A DNA stretch of 64,000 nucleotides from Filosporella fistucella (GCA_030077755.1 JAQJZZ010000014.1:1860001-1924000); one strand, 5' to 3'; counted from the first letter of the stretch, positions 36,374-48,074 are shown. A program made the numbers and translations. The notes: a model not told the origin generated them from the sequence alone.

Positions 36374-37304
36374 TATTTGTGGGTTTCCTTTCGACTTTTA
36401 CTATCTAGATCTGGAAAGAGAGGGAGATGATCCTCTGCATTGAAAATTCTTGGTTGTTCAGCAACACCAGTATATATACAGTTCATAAGAGAAGATGGCC
36501 GGAGCATCTTTTGAGTCCACGAATGAATCCCAAACCTTAGACCATGGAGGTAGAGCAGCACAACTCCATGACAATCATTGATGGTAATACTTGTACAGTC
36601 TACTCCTCTTTTGCAAAATATGTGTGATCTCCCAGAGCTGAAATCTATGTGGTGCGTATCATTTTGACTGGGAACAGGGTATCATTTGACTTGATAGTTT
36701 GAACGCTTCCGTGTCTATTCCCATCTCTGTGAAGAGATTTGCGAGTGAGTACTCAGCAATTGACAGAGCTGAGGAAGCGGCGACCTGCATCCTGCCACTA
36801 TCGCCGTGTAATGATTTCAGTCCAGTTGAGAAGAGATTGGTACTATCAAAAACCATTATCGTTCCGTCGATCTCGGAAGTACAATAATGCAGGACAGCTT
36901 GCAACAGTACACAGTAAGTACGTCGATGTGTATTGCAGGTGAGGTGTTTGTTCTGTATCTTCATGCGTGGCGGTATGAGAAAAGAGATGTTGTGCACGAG
37001 GATACTGGTTGCGAGAAGCGGATTTGCGAAGTTCAAGTGTTGTGGGAAAGTCACCAGAAGCTGTTTCGAAAACAAAGCGAAGAAGAGCCTAGAGGTTGGT
37101 ATGTCTCTTCTAGTAATCGAATCATAGGTAAATCGTGATATGGTTGCAATTTCGAAAGAATCCTTCATTTGAGTCGCTGGACATGAGATCTAGAGCATTA
37201 GTGATAGTTTTGGCAATCTACCTAGACATAAGATCTCCGTCAAGACGTGATTTTAGCACTGTCGATTTCAGCAATGCCGTTGCCATCCAGCACAATTAGC
37301 TGGA
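36374..37304. other. Stretch between two broken genes
   Basis: Contains a 169-codon minus-strand frame (37168-36659) with no recognisable domain. It may be a third decayed gene, or chance. No clear splice signals restore a longer frame. Confidence 0.3.
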
Positions 37305-38053
37305 TCAAGCAAGGTGATCATCGTGTTCTCCTCCATGCTCATGCAACATGTCACTTCCTGAACCTCCATCAGGTCGGGGGGTTCCCCAAACCTCGTAATA
37401 TATATCAGGGGAAGGCATTTCAAACACACCGTCAGGTTTCTTCATGTCCACCTATTACTGGAGGTCTACAGTATTCTCCCTCTCCATTTCATCAAAGCAT
37501 CGAATCTCGCCATTGGTGGTTCATGTTAAAGTCTAGGAATGGATGGCTTTGAGTTTCCTGATGAAATGTCAACCGTGTCTAAAAAATGTGGGAATTAAGA
37601 CATACCATCCAGACTAAAGTTATGATATCAAGATTGGCATTACACATCAGATTTTGTATCAAGCTGTCGACGCAGTGGTTGATATGGATGTACCTTTTTC
37701 GGAACACTCGTCGCACCTTTCATCGGGAGCATAATATGTGGGATACGCCAGCTTCCGGAGAGAATTCAAGCAATGTAGTTGACCTTTTTGATCATCGTTG
37801 GAGTTTCAAATCGATCCAAAACGGGAGCTGAGATGTTAGGCTCCTTCATTCATCTAGGCATCTTTTGGTGCAATTGTACAGTAGAATAAAGATTTCTTCA
37901 GAATTGCACTCTTGCCATAATTTTCTTTGGCTAGGACATAGAAAACCGAAACAGAGACTCCGAGAACCAAAAGATTCAGGATTGTGAGCCAGATACCAGC
38001 CTTACTTTCTTGATTTGGTGAGCTGGTGTATAGACAAGGTCTTCTGATGACAT
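37305..38053 (-). pseudogene. UstYa-like (DUF3328) oxidase, degraded
   Basis: The minus strand from an ATG at 38053 reads a short N-terminus, then a single membrane span ('IWLTILNLLVLGVSVSVFY') in a shifted frame. It continues with 'SAPVLDRFETPT', the second copper-type motif H-x-x-H-C at 37686-37672 ('HINHCVDSLIQNLMC', 'NANLDIITLVWM') and, after a plausible 49-base intron, 'SHPFLDFNMNHQWRD' and 'DALMKW'. The C-terminal segment is 'KKPDGVFEMPSPDIYYE'. These are hallmarks of UstYa/DUF3328 proteins, which carry out oxidative cyclisation in fungal ribosomal peptides and other metabolites. The first HxxHC region is missing, the N-terminal frame is broken near 38020, stops occur at 37854-37856 and near 37450, and another shift lies near 37520. 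It is not functional as it stands. Confidence 0.72.
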
Positions 38054-38673
38054 TGACGCGCGTGCAAATCCTTTGAGTTCGGTAGCCGTGCCATCTTCTC
38101 GAGATTGCAGAAACACTGCATTGAAGCGATAAGAAAATGGCGGCGGATAGTGACATCTGTGGCAGCTGTACCCCAGGAACGCCATTTCTCGAGTTGGCTA
38201 CATAGACACGACATCTGAGGCACGAAAAGCGTGGCGGGTAGCTGCTATAATGCCATAAAAACGTGGTCAAAGATGTTGCAGTACCCCTCGATTGAACGTT
38301 GAGTGATTGGCTCTCACCTGATCTGATGTGGCGATCCGGGAAAGTTGCCAGCTGAAATGCTGTTGTCTTTCATGAGTTGAGTGTAGCAGGATGGAATGAG
38401 GAGATGATCTGTTGATCTTGTTTGTAGACTGTTAATGCATCTATAATGTCAGGGCGTGTCAGAGAAGATGATTGGTATGGGTAGTGGAGATTCCTGTCTA
38501 TGTCGTCCTTAGACGCAACTCAGTCTATTGTAACATTTTCGATATCGTGATCAAGCAACCAGGGCATCGATATATGCCCCAATTGACTTGTTCCCCCAAT
38601 TCGAACACCATCGTGCAACAAGTTCACATATTCATCGCACTATGCTCTAATATTTTGCCCCTCGATCTGTCGA
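38054..38673. other. Intergenic stretch
   Basis: Between the DUF3328 relic and the MFS gene, both on the minus strand. No gene supported. Confidence 0.4.
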
Positions 38674-40430
38674 TCACGATGAGCTTTCCGCAAGTCTATT
38701 CCCCTCCTCGTGTTCTTCTCGTCTCTCCTTTCCTTTTCTAGGTAAGAAGACCCACAGCAGAGATAATGCACCAAGTATGCCCAGAATGACTGGCTGCAAG
38801 GTTTTCACTCCCTTGGCCTGAGCAATAGCACCCACAAGGAAAGGGAACACTGCCCCTCCACTTCCTCCAAACGCAGTCGCGAATCCAATGGTGCCCACAT
38901 GCTGGCTTTGTGGCACAAGAATGGTGATCATTATTATGGCTGTAGGAAACATCGGACCCATAACAAAACCAAGAAAAGCGACAAAAACGGCAGATACGAA
39001 GAGATTTGGTACAAGCCAGAAAATGAGCTCAAAGCCAGCGGCGAGAAAGAGATACAAAAGAGTAGCACGGTATTCCCCTGCTATGATTAGCCATGATGAA
39101 AATTTAGTTGAGATGAGATGTATACCTAGACGTCCTGTTACAAAACCAAGACATAGACGTCCAACTGTCATACCAGCCCAATAACCGGTAGCTGTCAGAC
39201 CTGAGGCGAAGGGGGTTGCTGACCTTACCCGAGTCATGAAGGTGACAACCCAGCCGCCAAGAGAGACTGCAGAATATTAGCACAGGAAGTTTATCAACCT
39301 CATTGAAGTAGCCATCTTTCGGGCAAGACTTCGGAAGAGAAGCAGAATACAGACCTTCAGCACCAACATAACCAAAGAAGAATAGAGCAAATATCCATGT
39401 GAGCTTATTTTTCAAAGCTTGACGTGTTCTCCCACCCTTTTCACTGGGATCCCGTGGGTTCTGTGCTAAATAGACAGCTCCGGTCTGTGGCCAAAATGTG
39501 AAAGCAGACGTAACAAGCTCAAATGCCGAAGTAGCCACCTGCTCTATGTGAGAAGAAGCCATTTTAGACAGTAAAACTAAGCCTATACCATGATGTAATA
39601 GAAGCTATACCACTGCAACCCTCCTTTTGACGTCAAGGCAGTCGCAATCAGCGGAGCGACAGTGCCACCTAAAGAGTAGCAGGCCTGCAAAAAGCCTTGG
39701 ACTTCATTTGCATTCGCCATATTTCCTAGCCAGGCGCACCAAGCCGCATCTGAACATTAGAGATGAGAAACAGGTCTTCTACAGTACTGGGATATGGATA
39801 GTATCCTCAAAGAGAACATGATCCTTACCTATGAGGCCATTGCCAAAGCCAATAAATATAAACATTACGACCATTACCGGATATGGCGGATGAAAGAGCA
39901 GAACCAAGTAGGACACGACATGGCACAGTGGTCCCATAAAAGCGACGCCTCGTTGCCCAAATTTGACATGTACAAGATTATTGACGAGTGCTGCAATACT
40001 ATATCCGACAAAGGGGGATAAAAATATCAAAGAGACCACAGTATAGGAGAGATCGTAGTATTTCTCGAGCTATTTTCTGTGAGAAGCATTCTGAAGGTTG
40101 GAGAAGATCATACTAGTGGGACTAAAGCCTACACTCGCTGTTAGCTTTGAGTATAAGGTTGTGGCAACACGAACCTACGCCATAAGAGCCGTCGTTCATT
40201 CCCACAACGAAAAATGACCAGAAGGTTGCCAAAACTCTCCAAACATTTTGTTTGGGAGCATTCCAACGTTGACGAGCAGGAACGGCTTGTATAGGGGGAA
40301 CCACAGTAGCTCTGATATCCTCGAGATCCTCAATTCCGATTTTCTTTTGAGTTTCGCCTTCTGGTTGAAAGAATGATTGAAGCTCAATACCAGAGCCACT
40401 TGGCATGGTTTCGGTGACAGAAGTACTCAT
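38674..40430 (-). CDS. MFS transporter (fucose-permease/Bsc6-like)
   Basis: Seven exons (40430-40179, 40128-40114, 40069-39829, 39749-39589, 39538-39355, 39266-39126, 39077-38674) give 465 residues. A soluble N-terminus of about 70 residues precedes 'NVWRVLATFWSFFVVGMNDGSYG', where transmembrane segment 1 begins. 'LEKYYDLSYTVVSLIFLSPFVGY' and 'HVKFGQRGVAFMGPL' match the FucP/Bsc6-like branch of the major facilitator superfamily; repeated hydrophobic segments fit the usual 12 spans. The 15-base second exon (five codons) is needed to join 'DGSYG' to 'LEKYY' and is flanked by consensus splice sites. All exons keep frame, so the gene looks intact despite its decayed neighbours. Substrate is unknown: sugar or metabolite efflux. 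It is divergent from the second MFS gene. Confidence 0.85.
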
Positions 40431-41085
40431 GACTAGGTAAGTGGAATGCGTTTCCAAATATCTTTCTCGCTCTGAGATTACCTAGAGCGATATATATACC
40501 ACTCGCTGGATATTTCGCCATATTCCCCAGATGCGTCCAGAATAGAGACAAAAGTGGAGAGTGGGGAAGCTCGGGGAAGCAACATAGACAGAGCTGACTG
40601 ACCATCGGCGATGGTCATCTTGGCAGCATGAGTCGAGTTGACGATGAGTTATTTACCTAGATTTGTCGTAGCCAAAGCCCAATAATTGACTTTCAGTGCA
40701 GTATCATGATTTATGTTTTCCCTTATACTGTATCGAAATTTGCTCGAACTTACCTCTAGAAATTAAGGCAACAATTGTTATCATTGTTCACGTCGCAAAT
40801 GAAGGAGGGCGAGATCAGATAGAGTTTTGAGGCTATCCCAATTTAGGAAAGCGGGATATGATGGCATTAGATGCGCTCCAAAATTTATTTTGCGGTGGGG
40901 AGTCACCTTCTTTTGTCCAGCCAGTCCAGTCTAAAACCCGCAATTGTCAATTTCTAGGCATAACATTCTGGCCGTCTTATATCTTGTAAAATAGATTAGC
41001 TCAGGAACGTACGGATGAATTCACTCGGTATCAACTTTGCTCTCCCGTCCTCTCTCTTCATACCCCACTCTTCGATATCCTCAAG
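40431..41085. other. Divergent promoter region of two MFS genes
   Basis: 655 bases between two transporters transcribed away from each other. A TATA-like TATATATACC lies at 40491-40500, about 60 bases before the minus-strand start. Shared regulation is possible. Confidence 0.45.
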
Positions 41086-42489
41086 ATGACCCCAATCAAC
41101 CACTCGAAAGCTCCACGGGGTTTGAAATGGCGCTCCAATACATTCTTCATTCTCAGTACCATAACTATAGGGATGTTCACCGACCTGTTTCTTTATGGCC
41201 TCGTCGTTCCGGTCATCCCCTTTATTCTCAAGGATCGCCTCGATGTACCCCACACCGATATTCAGAAATATACATCGCTCCTGCTGGCATGCTTTGCCGG
41301 TGCTCAAGTTTTGTTTTCTGTACCGGTAGGGATAATTGCAGATAAGTTACCCACACGTCAACTACCATTCCTTGTGGGTCTTTCTGCTTTGCTCCTTGGA
41401 ACTACTTTGCTCTACGTTGGGCAATCAATTGAAATTCTCGTTTTGGCACGCATCCTACAAGGTATGAGTGCTGCCGTAGTTTGGACAATTGGATTGGCAA
41501 TGGTCCTGGATACTGTTGGGAGCAAGAAACTTGGTGTTACAATTGGATCTATCTTCAGCATTATCAGCACGGCAGAGTTGGTGGCGCCAGTCATTGGTGG
41601 CATCGTCTACAAAAAGACTGGATCTGTCGGGGTCTACGCCATTGGAGTTGTCCTTCTGGTTATCGATTTTGTAATGCGATTGGCAGTTATTGAAAAGAAA
41701 GTTGCTGCGACATATGGACTGGTGGAAGAGGATGGAGAATCAGATGGAGAGGCTAGCGAAGATTCGCCCCTGCTCTCCAACGGAAATACGGAGCAAGAAG
41801 AGCTCGAGCAATGGAAAATTCCAAAAGACCAACCGGCATGGATTCTCAGACATCCAATTCTGTACTGCCTTGGCAACAAGCGATTTCTCGTTGGACAATT
41901 GGTTGCATTCGTCCAGGCTACCTTGCTGGCTGTTTTCGATGCAACCATTCCAACTCACGCACAAGATCTTTTTGGCTTCGATTCTCTGAAAGCCGGCTTA
42001 CTATTTATGCCCTTAGTGGTTCCGTCGCTACTTTTTGGACCACTCTTTGGGAAGGGAGTAGACAAGTATGGTGCTAGGATTGTGGCTACCATTGGATTGG
42101 CTTATCTGATGCTGCCACTGATCCTCCTGCGTATTCCGCACCAAGGTGGAGGTGATGAAATTGCAAAATTTGTGGTATTCATAACCTTGTCCGGGATCGG
42201 GTTAACATTTATATCTTCCCCGAGTATTGTAGAAACCAGCTACGTTATTGAACAGTATCATCAAGCAAACAAGGATTTCTTCGGAGAGGCTGGGCCATAC
42301 GCGCAGCTCTATGCCATAAGCTCCATGGTTTTTAGTGCCGGGCTTGCTTTTGGCCCATTGATAGCTGGTGGATTAAGAGACAGACTTGGTTATGGCAACA
42401 TGAATGCCGTTGTAGCAGGGATGTGTGGTATTGTTAGTTGTTTGAGCTTTCTATACTTGGGCCGCATACCGAAAGTGGTCAATAGATAG
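41086..42489 (+). CDS. MFS drug:proton antiporter-like transporter (DHA1/SLC18-like)
   Basis: One exon of 467 residues. The first span includes 'FTDLFLYGLVVPVIPFIL', followed by 'GIIADKLPTRQ' (motif A-like, between spans 2 and 3), 'ARILQGMSAAVVWTIGLAMVLDTV' and 'GSIFSIISTAELVAPVIGGIVY', which carries the antiporter motif-C region. A charged central loop ('EEDGESDGEASEDS') separates the two six-helix halves. This arrangement is that of fungal DHA1 transporters related to vesicular amine transporters. It probably exports or compartmentalises a small molecule; the substrate is unknown. It has no intron, while the divergent MFS neighbour has six, so the two are not recent duplicates. Confidence 0.88.
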   Translation: MTPINHSKAPRGLKWRSNTFFILSTITIGMFTDLFLYGLVVPVIPFILKDRLDVPHTDIQKYTSLLLACFAGAQVLFSVPVGIIADKLPTRQLPFLVGLSALLLGTTLLYVGQSIEILVLARILQGMSAAVVWTIGLAMVLDTVGSKKLGVTIGSIFSIISTAELVAPVIGGIVYKKTGSVGVYAIGVVLLVIDFVMRLAVIEKKVAATYGLVEEDGESDGEASEDSPLLSNGNTEQEELEQWKIPKDQPAWILRHPILYCLGNKRFLVGQLVAFVQATLLAVFDATIPTHAQDLFGFDSLKAGLLFMPLVVPSLLFGPLFGKGVDKYGARIVATIGLAYLMLPLILLRIPHQGGGDEIAKFVVFITLSGIGLTFISSPSIVETSYVIEQYHQANKDFFGEAGPYAQLYAISSMVFSAGLAFGPLIAGGLRDRLGYGNMNAVVAGMCGIVSCLSFLYLGRIPKVVNR

Positions 42490-42981
42490 ACAGCTCTACT
42501 CCGTATAAATATTTTGATTTTCTGCTGAGGTTATGATAACCCTCGATTCATGTGATGCAGTCATGAAAAATGTATTTGGACTCTGTCTGTTAGGATGTTC
42601 GGCATGACGATAGAAGTAAAATCAATCACATATGAATCATACTCTCACCACGATATTCAGATCTTGACAATTCAGAGATTTTGAGGATGACAACAAGGTT
42701 TTTTTCAATAACTTTTCTTGAAAAATTTCCTTAACTCATTCCAAAAACTTAATTTCGAAGGAAGAACATGTATCATACACCAAATTTTCATTGTCAAATG
42801 CCATCCATTTGACCAAAAATAACCTCGTAGTCAGGTCTCTCGGCCCCACCAGGCTTGGACCGGGGAAGTCCGGGGGTGGTTCCGGAGCAGCCTCGTCATT
42901 CGCGATCTCACAACTTCGAGTCAAACTTCAACTTTATCGCGACATCACGACAATCACAGCCTTGTGCGCCAAGCAGGAATT
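42490..42981. other. Intergenic stretch
   Basis: 3' region of the MFS gene and promoter of the Sgf73-like gene. Nothing further. Confidence 0.4.
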
Positions 42982-44713
42982 ATGGCAGCAACGGCAGGTA
43001 CGAGTAAACGTAGGCATACAATTCGCGCAAAATACGATTTGTGCTAATATCTGCCAGCTTCCTTAGGTAGTGAAGACGAATCCACGATCAAAGTCGCGCC
43101 GACAAAGAAAGGTAACAAGGACAAAACAAATGGAACTATCAAATTAAAGAAGCCTGCGCCAAAGCATAACAAGCCAGGAAATTGGCACGACGGGAGTGTG
43201 ATAGAAGGTGCGTACTGTCCTCACTGGCGATGGCTATCATCGTGAATGCTAATCTCAGCCAGAAGACAAGAAGAAGGGAACGGATACACCTTCGACCAAC
43301 TCTGTCCCAGCCTCGCCAGGCCCAATAGTAAATCCACTTGATGATGTTGCGCGAGAAACTTTTGCGACCGGACGCCCCCTCGAAGACCCTCTCGACTCTT
43401 CAAAATGCATCCACTGCAAACGAGTCTTCCAAAAGACTGCTATGCCAAAGCATGTACAAGCGTGCTTGAAGAGTAAGAAAGAGAAAGCGCAAAGGAAGAA
43501 GGAGCAGAAAGAAGCCCGGGAGAGAGAGAAACGTGAAGAGAAGAGGGAGGCCGAGAAGGACGAGGAAGGCGACACGAAAATGGACGACGACGACGATGAT
43601 GATGAGGTTTCGCCAGAGAAAAAGGGTCCTGGAGGCTTGAAAAGCACGAAGAAGAGCGCGGGCAAGAAGGTTGATATTGAAAAGGGGAAAAAGCGCAAGG
43701 CTGAAGGGGATGCCGAGAAGGGTCCCAAACAGAAGAAGAAGAAAGAAGAGCCGAAGCCGAAGGCTCCCAAGCAACGAGGTATATTCCCAATTTTTATCAT
43801 ATATGTCCATGTTCACCCCTTCGCTATTTATTCCCTTTGTATTAAGTCGGGCACGAAGCACAAATTTTACTTCCGATGTTGGTGGCAGCGAGGTGTTGAT
43901 AGCGCTCGATACCTTTTACTTTTGGGATACTCCTTCCCACTCTTACTTACTACGAAGTGCGTTCTTTGAGCTCAAGCTGGCATGGACTGTCCGTGCTACC
44001 TAGAGAATCAATTGCGTCCTGGGAAAATACACAATATGCCTTCATCTTCTAGTACATTGACTAACCGCTCCAAAGGCCCAGTTGATGTTGAGAAGCAGTG
44101 CGGAGTCATGAAAGATGGTGTTCCGTGCGCTCGATCTCTTACTTGCAAAAGCCATTCTATGGGAGCGAAGAGGGCTGTACCAGGACGATCATTGCCTTAC
44201 GACATGTTGCTCGCCGCGTACCAGAAGAAAAACCAAGCCAAGCAACAAAGTATACTCCCTCTCCTCCGACATCCTTACAATACTGACAGTCTTACAGAAG
44301 CAGCAATCGACGCGAACGCCCCCCTTGAAGATGAAGAGGATGGCAATGGTCCAGTGGATTCAGATGAAGAGGTAGCCGCCGTCACCCACGGACTCGCAAA
44401 CTGGGATCCTCAGCCAGTCGTTCCACCATTAGTACATATTCCCATTGATCGGGCTTATCAACGACAACGTTTACGTGAACAAATCATGAACGCTACAAAT
44501 AATGGCCAGATCAACATCTTCAAAGTCGTCGGTTTTGGGGCACAAAAACTACCACCTGGACATCCAGGTTTAGAGCAATCAGACAGGAATTCTGAGAATG
44601 TGTCCGAGGTCGACTTGGGAACTGGGATGGCGAACGTAGCGGCCAGGAGGGCGAGTGGTTTTAATATGCAGCTACCTCCACAACGCCGAGCATCTGTTCA
44701 GGGGCAGAGATAG
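42982..44713 (+). CDS. sgf73: SAGA complex subunit Sgf73 (SCA7 domain)
   Basis: Five exons (42982-42997, 43067-43207, 43263-43778, 44076-44249, 44298-44713) encode 420 residues. Sgf73/ataxin-7 anchors the deubiquitinase module of SAGA. An N-terminal zinc finger reads '[20 protein letters not shown]' (C-x2-C...H...C). A very basic, acidic-patched linker ('[18 protein letters not shown]', poly-Asp) follows. The SCA7 domain at about residues 232-255 is '[20 protein letters not shown]', its C-x8-C-x5-C-x2-H zinc ligands intact. Exon 1 is only 16 bases. Intron 3 is long (297 bases). Intron 4 (44250-44297) is 48 bases and has no stop in frame, so its retention would add 16 residues just after the SCA7 region. 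There is no signal peptide; it is nuclear. Confidence 0.93.
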
Positions 44714-45284
44714 GATAGTCAGCTGGCAAATGTGAAATACATACATAATGGCAGGTTGCATTGGGCGGCGTCGATTTTGGGGTGTTAATGGACAGTCCAG
44801 GACGGACTAGGGCATTACCCATGGGAAACGTTAGGGCTAGCGAGGGAACACATCGTAGACGGCGAGCTACTGGTTTGCGCAGAAATTATATCCTTTGATT
44901 TTGTCTCCCGTCTTTGGAATTTTTGGCCGTCTCCATTTGTTGACGTGTATCAGCATTGTACCTCAAAGAGGCAGCTCTCATAACCTATTCTTCTGCCGTT
45001 TTGCAAAATTTATGGCTACATATTCGCCACTCGTTACCAAATCTCAACATTGCTGGCAGAGATCACACAATGTTGATGTGTTTGTCTAGCCTCTCGAAAC
45101 AACTGCATCCTTTTTGCGTGTGGATCAAATTTTATACTACGCTGTCTGTTTTCCATCGGAGTGTCTATTTCTTGCAGTTGATATTTCCATTTCCACTCAT
45201 CGTCAACGGATTAATATCCATATGCGCCACCATTTTCATATTGTCCTGTTCCTGGAGACCAATGGCACGCCCCTAACAAAGTCC
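44714..45284. other. Intergenic stretch between convergent genes
   Basis: 3' regions of sgf73 (+) and the secreted hydrolase (-). No gene seen. Confidence 0.45.
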
Positions 45285-46647
45285 TTAAAACCCACGTTCA
45301 GCCATCCAGTCATGCGCAATGCGAAAGGTTCGAGGCGCATCATTGTGGAAGTGCCAGCAATGACCAGAGTTTGGTGGAGCATACCCTAAAATTCGATGAG
45401 ATCGTGTCAGTAAACCTTATATATCAACAGAGATAATCATCTCTCTACCACAGAGCACAGCTCATCGCTATCTTGCTACTCACATTTGTAATTTTGGCTG
45501 GCAGGATACAGTGCCTTGCTTTTCGCCAATTCACCTGTATCTTGACTTCCACAATTTCTGGTTTGATAAGGCGCTCCAGGCACGATTGGATCTGGATTGT
45601 TACACATAGTGACATCGTGTTGTGCAGTTATGACAAACACGGGTCCCGTATAATGCGTGGCAACTTGTGCACCTAGAAAGGCGGAAGATATTTCGCCTAC
45701 AGACACAACCCCTGTGAGGCTCCAATCCAAGTCGAGTAGTTGCGGATCGAACTGGTTAGGATACCAGAAAACAGCTTCAAAAGCCTGCTTACCATTCAAC
45801 ATCATGTATCCAGGCGGGAGGCTTCCATATTTTTCAGGGTGGAGGACAGCAGCTGGTACAAGGCTGGTATTGAAGAGAGGACCAAGATATTCGACATTGA
45901 GAGACTTTGCGAAGCCAGTGAGGATTGTGGCATCTGCATCTTGGGGATATTTTGCATTGAGGCTGTTGCTGGTGAAAGAACCTAAGCTATGCCCCACGAG
46001 AATGATTTTATCAAACTTATGCTCGAAAGGAGCATTTCCGGCTCGGGCTTTGGCAATTATCGCGTGGACAGTCTCCATTTTCATTGGGAGCTGTACAACA
46101 GTGATTGGATCCGGATGGTCTGACAGTCCACTGCCCAAGCTATCGATAGAAAGAGTGGGATAGCCTTGTTTTGATGCTTGTGCAATCCAGCTATATTTAT
46201 CTCCCTGGAAGGACGAACCAGGTGCTCCATCCCCTGACCAGTCTGTAGAATGTCAGTGAAGAAGAATAGCCCGTTCACTTTGGACAGCTTACAATTGCGG
46301 GTATACGAGCCGCCATGAATAAGGAATTGGAGCGTCTTGCGTCTTGAAGGTACCTTATTTTCGGGCTCGCAGTACCGCGCAGCGATATTGAAGGTACCTG
46401 ATGCAGGCACAACCACTGGACCAGTATCCGCAATTGGAATGGCGAAGTTGTCTGCTGATACCGTTACAGAAAAAGAAACTGCGCTCTGTTAGAATCATCT
46501 GCTGAAGCTCAACTTGCAAGTTCTGAAAGGGGTTCATTTACCGTTTGTACAAGACGGCTCGTGGTCACCAGGTCCTTGCGTAGGAGCTCCATTAGCAAGT
46601 AAGAAGATATTTCCGAGGAGCAGGATGAGAGAAATGGCTGTCTTCAT
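45285..46647 (-). CDS. Secreted alpha/beta-hydrolase-fold protein
   Basis: Four exons (46647-46542, 46478-46293, 46242-45484, 45385-45285) give 383 residues. The signal peptide 'MKTAISLILLLGNIFLLANG' is clear. After a small beta domain, 'LQFLIHGGSYTRN' supplies the oxyanion HGG, 'GHSLG' at about residue 183 the nucleophile Ser, 'VFVITAQHDVTMC' the acid Asp, and 'NSGHCWHFHNDA' in the last exon the catalytic His, so the triad is complete. This resembles fungal extracellular hydrolases of the AB-hydrolase superfamily that act on esters or amides; substrate unknown. The last intron must be spliced to reach the His. Exon 2's acceptor (GCGCAG) was chosen over an earlier CAG because only it keeps frame. 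Confidence 0.83.
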
Positions 46648-48074
46648 GGCTGTTAGTATCTCTGGTTATGGTTCTTGAAATATTTCTTTGAAATTGTTCA
46701 TAAAAGGAGGGCAAAACTAGGAAAGTCAATTATTTGAAGAGGGGCTCCTGCCCCCTCCCAATCCCTTACATCTTTCGTCATCTCTATTCAATTCTGGATT
46801 TAGTGAATTCATCAGCAAGTGAGATAATATTCGGGAAGGCAAATGAGGTGGTGCAAGGGTCATCCAATCAGCAACAGCGTGCCGTCTAGCATTAGCCAGT
46901 CACAAGTCAAGCTGGGAGTTGAGAGCAACCAGGTCTGACTTGAAATGCAGAATCGGAATGTTGACTAGTTGTTGGATATGTAGTAAGTTCCGGATGCGAA
47001 CATATTGATCTGCGTGGCTCAAGATTTCCTTCCAATCCTGCCCATGGTAGCTCTTGGTAGCTACGATATACAGTGCGGGTTCTGATTTATGGGCTACTCA
47101 GCCAATTGTGTGGCATATAAGCCTTTGTATAGCTGCTGAACGATAGGGATCTCAGCTTTGGTTTCAATACAGCGTAGCGTGGTAACGGGTCACCCTCGCT
47201 ATGTCTTACATATTGGAATTTTTGAAGTTGGTGGCGGGCTTGCTACATGTATGTTTTGATGTGTCTCTCGTTATGTACCTCTCTCTTTCGAGGGACTGTT
47301 TAAAGTTATTGCAAGTCCCAACCTATTCGCAAGCGCTTCTGTCTAGTGGTACCCATAAGTTTTGGGTTACAAAATGCTCTCGTGTTAAGGGCCTACTTTT
47401 CTTCCTTCTGCCTATCCATCCGTATACAGATCAAAAAACTAATTTTTGCAATTTTCTGACGTCAGCTCCGTGCCTCTTATCAAAATCTCACAAACCCAGC
47501 CAACATCAATCACCCTTGCTTCGCCAGCCGCTCATCGCGAACCTGGGGTAGGTGGTCTAGGTATGCAAGGGGAAGAAAAGGGCTGTGGTGTTCGTCAGCA
47601 TTCACCAATAGGATCCTCCCCGCATTCGCTTTTCTTTTGGTAAACCAACATCAATAAAACCGACAGTTTGGATAGGAGAACACATCTGGAATGATGTACT
47701 TGAAAGATGCTTGGATCTTCTGTAGCTTCATCTTGAAAGGATTTACTACCGGGTTTCGGAGTGGGTTGGACGGCCAGAATGTAGTTCATGTGGGTCCTAC
47801 AAGTTCGAACCCCAGAGTCCCAGGGGATTCCGCGTGGCATGTAGACAAGGCAATCTACCAGATGAGTTTTTCAGTGAAGGGAAAGTACGAATGTGTACAT
47901 GTGCCCAGAGATTCTTGTTCCCCGTCTGTATCAAACTGCATTTTCGCAACTAAAGACTTTTCGATTGCTCATGAACATTCGCTCAGCTGAAAACGATGTC
48001 TAATTATATTATCTGGGCATAGAACCAATCTAAGTATACATTGCAGCTCATCTAAATGACTTTGGGGCCCCAAA
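46648..48074. other. 1.4-kb gene-free stretch
   Basis: Short frames only (for example 47691-47990 +), none with a recognisable domain. Promoter of the secreted hydrolase lies at its left end. Confidence 0.4.

Noticed and set aside
43255..43861. Hydrophobic Leu/Ser/Phe-rich minus-strand frames
   Set aside because: Antisense of the Lys/Glu-rich linker of sgf73; not membrane proteins.
47780..47830. tRNA-like GTTCGAACC box near 47800
   Set aside because: Flanking bases do not form a T-stem, and no acceptor, D or anticodon arm can be drawn.
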